Of a DNA stretch of 64,000 bases, positions 18,565-26,765 are shown one piece after another. The number at the start of each line of letters is the position of its first letter. The stretch's first letter is position 1. Source of the DNA: Trinickia diaoshuihuensis (lineage in GTDB: Bacteria > Pseudomonadota > Gammaproteobacteria > Burkholderiales > Burkholderiaceae). The DNA lies in the NCBI RefSeq assembly GCF_003390925.1, contig NZ_QUBS01000090.1, positions 400,415 to 464,414 of the forward strand, given 5' to 3'. Made by a program: the position numbers and the translations under genes. The notes under the pieces are model-generated. The model was not told the origin of the DNA, searched no databases, and saw only the letters and a program-made list of their open reading frames with translations.

Positions 18565-19673
18565 CACTTCGCCCCTCCGAATGCCGAGCCGCGATTGCGC
18601 GTATCGAGCGCGTTACGCAGCGCGTCGCCCATGAAGGTCAGCAAGAGCAGCGTCACGACGAGCGCCGCGAACGCCGACACCGAAATCCACCACGCGTCCA
18701 GGTTGTTCTTGCCCTCCTGCAGCAATTCGCCGAGGCTCGGCGTCGGAGGCGGCACCCCGAGACCGAGGAAGTCCAGACTCGTCAGCGACAAGATCGCCGC
18801 GCTCATGCGGAACGGCAGGAACGTGATCACCGGCGTCAGACTGTTCGGTAAGACATGGCGCCAAATGATCTGCCAGTTCGAGAGCCCCATCGTGCGCGCC
18901 GCCTTCACATAGTCGAGCGACCGGTTGCGCAAGAATTCGGCGCGCACGTAATCGGACAGCACGAGCCAGCCGAACATCGACAGCAAGATGAACAGCAGCC
19001 ACAGCGTAGGCTCGAAAATCGACGCGAAGATGATCAGCAAATACAGATCGGGCATCGAACTCCAGATCTCGATGAGCCGCTGGCCGATCAAGTCGGTACG
19101 GCCGCCGTAGAAGCCTTGCAACGCACCGGTCAGCACGCCGAAAAACACGCCCGATATCGTCAGCGCCAGCGCCATCAACACCGATACGCGGAAGCCGTAC
19201 AGCAGACGCGAGAGCACGTCGCGGCCGAACTGATCGGTGCCGAGCCAGTTCGACGACGACGGCCGCGCCGGAAACGGCCGCTCGGCGAAATAGTCGATCG
19301 TATCGTAGTAGTTATGGTTCGGCGGATAGATCGCGAAGTTGCCGTTCGATTGGATGCGCGAACGGATATACGGATCGAGATAGTTCGTCTTGGCCGGGAA
19401 ATCGCCGCCGAACTGCGTCTCCGGATACGTCTTCACGATCGGGAAGTAATAATGACCTTGGTAGCGCACGACGAGCGGCTTGTCGTTGCACAGCGCTTCG
19501 CCGAGCACACTGATGACGAACAGCGCGACGAAGATCAAGAGGCTCCAATAGCCGAGCCGCTGGCTTTTGAAGCGCAGCCACGTGCGCCGCCATGGCGAGA
19601 TCGACGCTACCGGCGCGAGGGCCGGCTTAGCGGTCCATGCGGTCGAATTGGATGCGGGGGTCGACGAGGACAT
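18564..19673 (-). CDS. yejE: peptide ABC importer permease YejE-like
   Basis: A 369-residue inner-membrane permease of the DppC type. The first helix near residues 42-62 is followed by the long periplasmic insert typical of YejE (YPETQFGGDF, NYLDPYIRSRI, NWLGTDQFGRDVLSRL). Five more helices follow, and the EAA loop is present (YVKAARTMGLSNWQIIWRHV). The upstream codon at 19688 is TTG, so the ATG at 19673 is preferred; either start overlaps the 3' end of yejB by about 50 bases, which implies coupled translation. It forms the channel with YejB. Confidence 0.92.
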   Translation of the reverse strand: MSSSTPASNSTAWTAKPALAPVASISPWRRTWLRFKSQRLGYWSLLIFVALFVISVLGEALCNDKPLVVRYQGHYYFPIVKTYPETQFGGDFPAKTNYLDPYIRSRIQSNGNFAIYPPNHNYYDTIDYFAERPFPARPSSSNWLGTDQFGRDVLSRLLYGFRVSVLMALALTISGVFFGVLTGALQGFYGGRTDLIGQRLIEIWSSMPDLYLLIIFASIFEPTLWLLFILLSMFGWLVLSDYVRAEFLRNRSLDYVKAARTMGLSNWQIIWRHVLPNSLTPVITFLPFRMSAAILSLTSLDFLGLGVPPPTPSLGELLQEGKNNLDAWWISVSAFAALVVTLLLLTFMGDALRNALDTRNRGSAFGGAK

Positions 19674-20682
19674 AGCAGACGTCAGCAATCAGTTTGGTTA
19701 CGAGGCCGATCAAGGTGAACAGGAACAGCGAGCCGAGCACTACGGGGTAGTCGCGGCGTATCACCGAGTCGTACGAAAGCTGGCCCATGCCGTCGAGCGA
19801 GAACAACGTCTCGATCAGCAAGTTGCCGTTCAAAAACGCGCCGACGAAAGCGGCCGGCAGGCCGGTCAGCAGGGGAATCGCAGCATTGCGCAGCACGTGC
19901 TTCCACAGCACGTCGCGCTCCGGAGCGCCTTTCGCGCGCGCCGTCAGCACGTATTGCCGGCCGATCTCCTCGAGGAACGTGTTCTTCGTGAGGATCGTGA
20001 CGATCGCGAAATTGCCGACCACCGACGCCGTGACGGGCAGCACCATGTGCCAAAGATAATCGAGGACCTTACCGATCGTGCTCAGGTCGTCGAAGTTATC
20101 GGACGTCAGGCCGCGCATCGGGAATACGTCCCAGAACGTCCCGCCGCCGAACAGCATCAGCAGCAGCACGCCCAATACGAAGCCCGGAATGGCGTAGCCG
20201 ATGAGGACCAGCACGCTCGTCACGGCGTCGAACCGCGACCCGTTGCGGACCGCCTTCGCGATCCCGAGCGGCACGGAGACGGCGTAAGTCAGGATGATGG
20301 TCCACAGACCGAGCGAGATCGAGACGGGCAGCTTCTCCTTGATCACGCCCCAGACGCTCTCGTGCTGGAAGTACGATTGGCCGAGATCGAACGTGGCATA
20401 GCTCTTGAGCATCATCAAGTAGCGCGTGAGCGGCGGCTTGTCGAAGCCGAACTGCTTCTTGATTTGCTCGATCTGTTGCGGATCGACGCCTTGGCTCGCG
20501 TGGTAACCGCCGCTACCGCCACCGCCGTCGCCGCCGCGATTCGCGGCGCCGTGACGCAACTGCGTGACCATCTGCTCGACCGGCCCGCCGGGGACGAACT
20601 GAGTAACGACGAACGTCACCGTGACGACACCGATCAGCGTCGGAATCATCAACAGCAGACGTCTGAGGATGTAGGCAAACAT
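19627..20682 (-). CDS. yejB: peptide ABC importer permease YejB-like
   Basis: A 351-residue DppB-type permease. It starts MFAYILRRLLLMIPTLIGVV, the standard N-terminal helix of this family, and has six predicted helices and an EAA loop (YVLTARAKGAPERDVLWKHV). A Gly-rich insert (NRGGDGGGGSGGYH) after TM1 is typical of YejB homologues in Burkholderiales and proteobacteria. The gene starts 24 bases after yejA and overlaps yejE at its end. Confidence 0.92.
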   Translation of the reverse strand: MFAYILRRLLLMIPTLIGVVTVTFVVTQFVPGGPVEQMVTQLRHGAANRGGDGGGGSGGYHASQGVDPQQIEQIKKQFGFDKPPLTRYLMMLKSYATFDLGQSYFQHESVWGVIKEKLPVSISLGLWTIILTYAVSVPLGIAKAVRNGSRFDAVTSVLVLIGYAIPGFVLGVLLLMLFGGGTFWDVFPMRGLTSDNFDDLSTIGKVLDYLWHMVLPVTASVVGNFAIVTILTKNTFLEEIGRQYVLTARAKGAPERDVLWKHVLRNAAIPLLTGLPAAFVGAFLNGNLLIETLFSLDGMGQLSYDSVIRRDYPVVLGSLFLFTLIGLVTKLIADVCYVLVDPRIQFDRMDR

Positions 20683-20706
20683 AGGACTCCTTGATACCTC
20701 GATGTC

Positions 20707-22566
20707 TCAGTGCACCGCGGCCGGAGCCGAGGTCTTGACGGCCGCCGCGCTCTGCGGCTTCACAAACCAGTAATCGATGACCAGATCCTCGGATTGGAAC
20801 GTATCCGGGTTGATGCGCGGATGCCCGATCGTCGTCTTGTGGGCGATGCGGGCGTTGCGCTCGTAGTACATCGGGACTTCGTAATACTCGTTGATCAAAA
20901 CCCGGTCGAGCGCGTGCGTGGCCGTCTCGAGATCGTCGAGATTCGTCGCGGAGATCGCCGCATGCACGAGCGCGTCGACAGCTTTCGAACGGACACCCGG
21001 GTAGTTCTCCGAGCCCACTTCCGATGCCGCCTTACTCGTGAAGCGGCGCTCGAGTTCGATGCCCGGGATCGTCACGAGCGGGTAGATGTACGTCGTCATG
21101 TCGAACTGGAAGTTATCGAGCCGCTTTTGATAGAGCGCGCTGTCGATCTCGCGAATATGCGCATCGATACCGAGTGTTTGCAGGGCCTGCGTATAAGGGA
21201 TGATCAAGCGGTCCATGCCCGGCTCGTCGTCCATGATTTCGATCTTCATCGGCTCGCCGGCCGCGTTGCGCAATGCGCCGTCGCGGTAGTGCCACCCTGC
21301 TTCAGCCAGCAACTCGCGCGCTTTGACCAAATTGGCGCGCAAGGAACCCGGCGGCTTCGTGCCCGGTTGCTTCACCATCGGCCCGAACACTTCGGGCGGC
21401 AATTGCGCGCGGAACGGCTCGAGCAGCTTCAGCTCTTTCTCGCTCGGCATGCCGGTCGCGCCGAAGGGGCTCGCATCCCAGTAGCTGTTCAGGCGCGTGT
21501 AGATGCCGTAGAACATCATCCGGTTCATCCAGTCGTAGTCGAACGCGAGCGCCAGCGCGTGCCGTACGCGCCGGTCCTGGAATTGGGGCTTGCGCGTATT
21601 GATCATGAAGCTTTGCATCTGCGCCGGGCCGTAGGGGAACGTCTCTTGTTTGAGCAACCCGTTCTCGAAGTTCTTGCCGACGTACTTGCGCGCCCATTGC
21701 GTCGAGCTGTATTCGCGATCGATGTCGTCGTTGCCCGCCTTGAAGGCTTCGAGCTTCGTGTACTGATCGAGGTACAGCTTGAAGACGATGCGATCGAAGT
21801 GGAACATGCCGCGGCGCGAGGGCAAATTCGCTGCCCAATAGTTAGGATTGCGCCGATAGACGATCTCTTTGTTGTTCTTGCGTTGCTCGACGAGATAAGC
21901 GCCGCTGGCGATCGGCGGATCGACGGCGATCTGATCGAACGGCAAGCGCTTGCCGTTCGGCTGCACGCCCCATTTAGGCGAGAAAACCGGTAGATCGCCC
22001 GCGATCAACGGCGCGGCGCGCGAGTTGTCGACGAAGTCGAAGCGCACGGTCAAGCGATCGATTACCGTCGCACGCTTCAGTTCCGAGAATTGCGAAGAGA
22101 CCGTGGGCGAGGCCAGCGGGCTTTTGAGCGTATCGAACGAGTACTTGACGTCGGCCGCCGTGATCGGATCGCCGTTCGAGAAACGCGCCTTCGGATTGAT
22201 ATGGAACGCGGCCGACATCCCGTCGGGCGCCACTTCCACGTCGTCCGCGATCAGCGGATATTCCGATGCCAGTTCGTCCCAGCTACGCTGCATCAGCGTA
22301 TCGAACATCAGATTTCTGACGTCGGGCGCCGGCTGTCCGCGGACAACGAACGGATTAAGCGAATCGTAACTTTGCGACTGATCGTAATTCTGAAATTTGA
22401 GCGTTCCCGTATTCGGTTGATCGGGATCCGCATAATCGAAATGCGTGAAATTCGGCGGATATTTCAAATTGCCGAATTGTGCGATAGCCGGCTGGGCTTG
22501 CGCGCCGATCGCGAACGCCAGCCCGAACGCCGTCGCGAACGCCAGGCGAAACATTGAAGGTCTCAT
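20707..22566 (-). CDS. yejA: peptide-binding protein YejA-like
   Basis: A 619-residue extracellular solute-binding protein of family 5. A signal peptide MRPSMFRLAFATAFGLAFAI ends near QAQPA. The mature part carries the features of the DppA/OppA fold (FHINPKARFSNGDPITAADVKYSF; RRVRHALALAFDYDWMN). Members called YejA bind oligopeptides and microcin C-like peptide-nucleotides in the periplasm. ATG at 22566 is used because a full signal peptide follows; the next in-frame ATG at 22554 (MFRLAF) is an alternative. It is the first gene of the yejABEF-tldD-tldE operon. Confidence 0.92.
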   Translation of the reverse strand: MRPSMFRLAFATAFGLAFAIGAQAQPAIAQFGNLKYPPNFTHFDYADPDQPNTGTLKFQNYDQSQSYDSLNPFVVRGQPAPDVRNLMFDTLMQRSWDELASEYPLIADDVEVAPDGMSAAFHINPKARFSNGDPITAADVKYSFDTLKSPLASPTVSSQFSELKRATVIDRLTVRFDFVDNSRAAPLIAGDLPVFSPKWGVQPNGKRLPFDQIAVDPPIASGAYLVEQRKNNKEIVYRRNPNYWAANLPSRRGMFHFDRIVFKLYLDQYTKLEAFKAGNDDIDREYSSTQWARKYVGKNFENGLLKQETFPYGPAQMQSFMINTRKPQFQDRRVRHALALAFDYDWMNRMMFYGIYTRLNSYWDASPFGATGMPSEKELKLLEPFRAQLPPEVFGPMVKQPGTKPPGSLRANLVKARELLAEAGWHYRDGALRNAAGEPMKIEIMDDEPGMDRLIIPYTQALQTLGIDAHIREIDSALYQKRLDNFQFDMTTYIYPLVTIPGIELERRFTSKAASEVGSENYPGVRSKAVDALVHAAISATNLDDLETATHALDRVLINEYYEVPMYYERNARIAHKTTIGHPRINPDTFQSEDLVIDYWFVKPQSAAAVKTSAPAAVH

Positions 22567-22641
22567 CTTCCCAGTACGGGTGGACGCGCGCCGGAACGCA
22601 CCGGCACGCCATTCATCGGAGCGGTAGGGCGGCAAACGCGG

Positions 22642-22672
22642 GCCGTCGCGGGCATTCGCGCCGCGCGACGGC
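22642..22672. terminator. hairpin between TPR gene and yejA
   Basis: A perfect 9-base-pair inverted repeat GCCGTCGCG/CGCGACGGC with a 13-base loop lies 18 bases beyond the stop of the TPR gene on the minus strand. There is no clear T-run after it, so it may act as a Rho-assisted terminator separating the Ton operon from the yej operon. Confidence 0.4.
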
Positions 22673-22689
22673 CGCCCCCTAGCGCCGCC

Positions 22690-23892
22690 TCACTTCGACG
22701 CTACCAGCAACCAGAGTTGAGCCAAATCGCTCGACCCGTCGGTGCCCTTTACCGCGCGTAATGCTTGTACCGCACGCGCTTTCTGTCCCGCTATGTAATA
22801 AGCGATACCCAAATGCAATTGCGCTTGATCGGCGTGCTCGAGCCCACCTTTCGCAATCGCCGCTTCCATCATCGAAATGCCATCCTTGGCCTTGCCCGCG
22901 AAGACGAGATTGAAACCCTGGTCCACGGGCGCCGGCGGATTGTCCTTATCGACGCCGGCCGCCGCGCGCTTGGCGGCAAGCGCTTGCAGGCGCTTCTCGC
23001 GTTCGGCTTGCGCGTCGCGGCCGAGCACGCCCGAGGAGAAGCCTTGGTCGATGACCTGCTTGGCCTCCGCGGGCGTACCCGCTACGAGCGCAAGCTGCGT
23101 CATCTCCATGTAATCGTCCACGCTCGCGAGCGACCCGGTCGCACGGCGCAGGCGATACGTGTCGATGTCCAGACGCGACGAATAGCCGGGCTTGTTGCGA
23201 ATCGCCGTAAACAGATCGTCCCAATACGACTGCTTCGGGTGATAGGCCACGAGCTTTTCGAGCGCGCCGCGATACGAGGCGTCGTCCTTCACGCGTTGCG
23301 CGCAAGTGCCGAGCAGTTGCAATTGCGATTCGTCCGGCGTGCGGCCCGCGCGCACCTCGCCTTCGACCGACGGCTTCAGAAGCTTGACCACGCTGCCGCA
23401 GTCGTTCGAGAGGTAGTACGACTGCACGAGCAGCGTACGCATCTGCGGATCGTTGCCACCCGCCTTCAAATAGCGCTGGGCCACCGTAATGGCCCGGCCG
23501 TAGTTTCGCTGCTGAAAATACACGCCGGCCAGCGTAGCGGTGACGCTCTGCTCCTCGCCGCCCTTCAATTGCCCACCCGCGAGCAAGCCCTCGTAGGCTT
23601 GGGCCGCCGTACCGGTGTCGCCGGCCGCCATCGCCGCGGCGCCGCGCATTTCCTCGACCATGTACGTTTCGTACGGCGTCTTGTTCGGCACGGCCGCCGC
23701 TTGCGCGATTTTGCCGAGCGCGTCCTTGTACTTGTGCGCGTGATAGAGCGTTTGCGCGTCGTTCAAAGGCTTAGCCACGTCAGGGCGCAGCGTGTCCGCC
23801 GCGAAGGCCGCGTGAGAAGCCGCCAGCATGAACAGCGCGCAGCCGGCCGCCGCGAGCGCGGCGTGCTTGAACCGTCGATGGATCGTTCGCAT
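22690..23892 (-). CDS. periplasmic TPR protein of the Ton system
   Basis: A 400-residue exported protein. The signal peptide runs MRTIHRRFKHAALAAAG to about SHAAFA-A; the open frame extends further upstream, but this Met gives a proper signal. The mature part is made of tetratricopeptide-like helix pairs, for example AGVYFQQRNYGRAITVAQRYL and AQLHLGIAYYIAGQKARAVQAL. It is the last gene of a tonB-exbB-exbD1-exbD2 operon, ten bases after exbD2. TPR proteins attached to TonB operons are known in Vibrio and some other Gram-negatives, where they assist particular receptors; the same role here is inference. Confidence 0.82.
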   Translation of the reverse strand: MRTIHRRFKHAALAAAGCALFMLAASHAAFAADTLRPDVAKPLNDAQTLYHAHKYKDALGKIAQAAAVPNKTPYETYMVEEMRGAAAMAAGDTGTAAQAYEGLLAGGQLKGGEEQSVTATLAGVYFQQRNYGRAITVAQRYLKAGGNDPQMRTLLVQSYYLSNDCGSVVKLLKPSVEGEVRAGRTPDESQLQLLGTCAQRVKDDASYRGALEKLVAYHPKQSYWDDLFTAIRNKPGYSSRLDIDTYRLRRATGSLASVDDYMEMTQLALVAGTPAEAKQVIDQGFSSGVLGRDAQAEREKRLQALAAKRAAAGVDKDNPPAPVDQGFNLVFAGKAKDGISMMEAAIAKGGLEHADQAQLHLGIAYYIAGQKARAVQALRAVKGTDGSSDLAQLWLLVASK

Positions 23893-23902
23893 TGCCACTT
23901 CC

Positions 23903-24334
23903 TTATTGCATGTACTGCTCATTGCCGATCAAACCGATCTTCGTCGCGCCCACGCGCTGCGCCGCGGCCATCACTTCCGCCACATCCTTGTACGGCACGA
24001 GCTTGTTCGGCCGGACGTGAATTTCGTCTTGCACGGGCTCGGCCGCGACCTGGGCAAGCTTCGATTCGAGCGTGGCCCGATCCGGAATCGGCGTGCCGTT
24101 CCAGGTCATCGTCCCGTCGAAATCGATATCGATTTGCACGACAGTCGGCTGAACCGCCGGAGGCGGCGGATTGCCGACCGGCAAGTCCATCTTCACGGCG
24201 TGCATCTGAATCGGAATCGTGATGATCAGCATGATGAGCAGCACGAGCATCACGTCGATCAGCGGCGTCGTGTTGATGTCGACCATCACTTCCGGTTCGC
24301 CGCCGCCGCCACCCGAGGGTACATTCATTCCCAT
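23903..24334 (-). CDS. exbD2: ExbD/TolR-family proton-channel protein (second copy)
   Basis: A 143-residue protein with one N-terminal membrane helix carrying the essential Asp in NTTPLIDVMLVLLIML, followed by a periplasmic domain with a long Pro-rich linker (GNPPPPAVQP). ExbD works with ExbB as a proton-driven motor that energises TonB. It differs clearly from the copy encoded just upstream, so the motor may hold two kinds of ExbD, as in the Xanthomonas exbD1/exbD2 system. Confidence 0.92.
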   Translation of the reverse strand: MGMNVPSGGGGGEPEVMVDINTTPLIDVMLVLLIMLIITIPIQMHAVKMDLPVGNPPPPAVQPTVVQIDIDFDGTMTWNGTPIPDRATLESKLAQVAAEPVQDEIHVRPNKLVPYKDVAEVMAAAQRVGATKIGLIGNEQYMQ

Positions 24335-24396
24335 AATTCGTTCCCCTTTCGACTGGAGCGGGGGCGTGAGCGCCCGCTCCGGTCCGATGCAAAGCT

Positions 24397-24819
24397 CTAA
24401 CCGCCGCGCGCGGGCGGTTCGGTGATAAACGACACCTTCGCGATGCCGGCGCGTTCGCAGTCCGTGATCACGCGTCCGATGAACTCGTAACGCGTGTTCT
24501 GATCGCCGCGCACGTGTATCTCGGGCTGCGGCGACATCGCCGATACCGCCTTCAACTTCGTAAGCAGCGTCGGACCGTCGACGTGCGATTCGTTCCAGAA
24601 GAAATCGCCATCCTTGTTGACCGCGATTTCGATGCTCTTCGGCGTCGTTTGCAGCGGATGCACCGTTTCCTTGGGCAACTGCAGCGGCACCGTGTGCGTG
24701 ACGACCGGGATGGTGATCAAGAAGATGATCAACAACACGAGCATCACGTCGACGAGCGGCGTGGTGTTAATGGCGGCGATGACTTCGTCGTCGTCCTCGC
24801 CCCCAACGCTCATGGCCAT
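24397..24819 (-). CDS. exbD1: ExbD/TolR-family proton-channel protein (first copy)
   Basis: A 140-residue protein with an acidic N-tail (GGEDDDEVIAAI), one membrane helix with the conserved Asp in NTTPLVDVMLVLLIIFLI, and a periplasmic ExbD domain. It follows exbB by 28 bases and precedes exbD2 by 62 bases in the same operon. With ExbB it should form the proton channel that drives TonB. Confidence 0.93.
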   Translation of the reverse strand: MAMSVGGEDDDEVIAAINTTPLVDVMLVLLIIFLITIPVVTHTVPLQLPKETVHPLQTTPKSIEIAVNKDGDFFWNESHVDGPTLLTKLKAVSAMSPQPEIHVRGDQNTRYEFIGRVITDCERAGIAKVSFITEPPARGG

Positions 24820-24847
24820 GGTGGACCTCGCTTAACGGGAACGGAGA

Positions 24848-25753
24848 TTACTGAACGAGCGATGCGGCACGATTCGCCGTGCGCGCTTGACGCTTGCCGC
24901 CGGCCAGCAGGACCGTGTGGAGTTGGGCGCCGAAGGCACGCACGCGCTCCATCACCGACTTGTTGCGGCGAACGAGGAAGTTGTAGCCGAGCACGGCCGG
25001 AACCGCCACCGCCAGACCGATCGCCGTCATGATCAGGGCTTCGCCCACGGGGCCCGCGACCTTGTCGATCGAGGCTTGGCCCGCGATGCCGATGGCCGTC
25101 AATGCGTGATAGATACCCCATACCGTACCGAACAGACCGACGAACGGCGCCGTCGAGCCGACCGTCGCCAGAAAGGCGAGGCCGTCTTGCAGGCGGTTCG
25201 ACACGTTCGTGATCGCGCGCTCGACCGAGACGTCGATCCAGGTGTTGCGGTCGACAGCTTCGAGCAGCGCTTCGTCATGGTGCTCGCCGGCTTCGATCGC
25301 CGTTTCGGCGATGAAACGGAACGGCGACGATTCGTCGAGCTGCTTCGCGCCGTCGGCCAGCGACGGCGCCGTCCACAGTTGCTCGTCGGCGGCCTTCGCG
25401 CGGCGGTTGGCACGGAATTGCTCGAAGAACTTCGTGATCATGATGTACCAGCTACCCATCGACATGATCACGAGCAGGATCAGCACGAAACGCGCGACGA
25501 AGTCGCCGTTTTTCCACAATGCGCCGAGACCGTACGGGTTGTTGACCGTTTCGGTCGCGGCCGGTGCCGGCGGCGGCGCCGGTTGATCGGCGGCGGGCGC
25601 GGCGGCTTGCGGCGCCGCGGTGGCGCTAGCGGTTGCCGTCGTGGCGGCTGCGTCGCTTGCTTGCGCATAGGCGAATTGCGGAACGGCGGTGCCGGTCGCG
25701 GCCAGGGCGATCAGCGTGGTGGTAGCCAATGCGGCGAGGGAACGCTTGTTCAT
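24848..25753 (-). CDS. exbB: ExbB-type proton-channel protein with exported N-terminal extension
   Basis: A 301-residue MotA/TolQ/ExbB-family protein. The N-terminus resembles a cleavable signal peptide (to about FAYA-QA), then an Ala/Pro-rich linker of about 45 residues, then three helices of the ExbB core. The last two form the pore with TVGSTAPFVGLFGTVWGI and GEALIMTAIGLAVAVPAVLGYN. The extra N-terminal part is usual in Xanthomonas and Burkholderia ExbB. It is placed between tonB and exbD1. Confidence 0.93.
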   Translation of the reverse strand: MNKRSLAALATTTLIALAATGTAVPQFAYAQASDAAATTATASATAAPQAAAPAADQPAPPPAPAATETVNNPYGLGALWKNGDFVARFVLILLVIMSMGSWYIMITKFFEQFRANRRAKAADEQLWTAPSLADGAKQLDESSPFRFIAETAIEAGEHHDEALLEAVDRNTWIDVSVERAITNVSNRLQDGLAFLATVGSTAPFVGLFGTVWGIYHALTAIGIAGQASIDKVAGPVGEALIMTAIGLAVAVPAVLGYNFLVRRNKSVMERVRAFGAQLHTVLLAGGKRQARTANRAASLVQ

Positions 25754-25846
25754 AATCTGCTCCAGTTCAGTCCAATCGTTGAACTTGTGAAACCTGTTGT
25801 ACTTGTGTCGCTCGTTTGCTAGATCCGTCGGGGCTCAACACTCAAT

Positions 25847-26545
25847 TTAGTTGAGGTTGAACGAAAACGGCACTTGCACTCGAACGGCTTGACCTTGTGC
25901 GATGCAGTTGAATCGCTTGACCGCTTTGAACGCCGCGTTATCGAGGCTGTCGTGATCCGACGACTTCGCCACGCGTTCGTTCGTGATATGGCCCTGCGGG
26001 TCCACGGTGAATTCGATGAGCACTTCGCCCGTATCGCCGTTTTCCTGCGCTTCCTGCGGATAAGCGATCGATCCGCGAACTTGATCCGAATTCGGACACA
26101 CGACACCCACTTCCGTATGCACAACGGGTTTGGGCTGTGCGACCGGAGCCGGCGGCGCCACGACGGGCGCGGATTGCACGGGTGTCGCTTGATGCGCAAT
26201 GGTTGCCTGGGGCGGCGCTTGCACCGGCACTTCGGGCGGCGGCACGAACGGCGGAGGCGGCGGCGCGAACTTCGGCGGCGGCAGTTGCACGGGCGGCAAC
26301 GGCGGCGGCGGAGGCGGTTTCACCGGCTCGATGATTTTCGTCTCGATCGGACGTTGAATGACGTGCACGACCTTCGTTGCGAGGCCGTTCAGCAGCGCGT
26401 ACACGAGTACGATGTGCAGCGCGATGACGACTGCGATCCCGCCGAACCGGCGGACGGGATTTTGCTGCTTTCGCCCGAACTCTCGTGGGCGACCTGACCA
26501 TGCCAACCCGGATGCTGCACCGGGCGATTGTCCTTCCACTTTCAT
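25847..26545 (-). CDS. tonB: TonB energy transducer
   Basis: A 232-residue TonB: a cytoplasmic basic tail, one helix with the conserved His (GGIAVVIALHIVLVYALLNG), a Pro-rich periplasmic rod with KPPPPPPLPP and PPPPPFVPPP, and a C-terminal domain with SIAYPQEAQENGDTGEVLIEF. ATG at 26545 has AAGG-containing sequence just upstream; the longer open frame to 26608 lacks this. TonB carries motor energy to outer-membrane receptors such as the one encoded immediately upstream. It leads the tonB-exbB-exbD1-exbD2-TPR operon. Confidence 0.92.
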   Translation of the reverse strand: MKVEGQSPGAASGLAWSGRPREFGRKQQNPVRRFGGIAVVIALHIVLVYALLNGLATKVVHVIQRPIETKIIEPVKPPPPPPLPPVQLPPPKFAPPPPPFVPPPEVPVQAPPQATIAHQATPVQSAPVVAPPAPVAQPKPVVHTEVGVVCPNSDQVRGSIAYPQEAQENGDTGEVLIEFTVDPQGHITNERVAKSSDHDSLDNAAFKAVKRFNCIAQGQAVRVQVPFSFNLN

Positions 26546-26663
26546 ACCCACCTTCGATCCTCCCGGCGTGAATCGCCTTGTTCCGTGATTGCGGCGCTCG
26601 TCGTGCAACGAACCGCGGAGATGAGGCCGATCACAAGGGACTTCTTGCGACAGCTTTAAAACA

Positions 26664-26737
26664 GGTCCACCGCCCTCACGCTCGACGCGTTGCCCTTCTT
26701 GAGCGAAGCGTTGCGCTTCGCGTGAGGGCGGCGGACC
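26664..26737 (-). terminator. nested inverted repeat, probable terminator of the receptor gene
   Basis: Outer arms of 18 bases (26664-26681 and 26720-26737) match at 17 positions. Between them an inner hairpin GAAGCG/CGCTTC with a 3-base loop sits at 26705-26719. On the minus strand the outer stem is followed by TGTTTT, as in an intrinsic terminator. It lies between the receptor stop and the tonB start, so it should separate or attenuate the two units. Confidence 0.65.
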
Positions 26738-26765
26738 GACTGGCTAGCTCGAGATGCCTTGTTTT

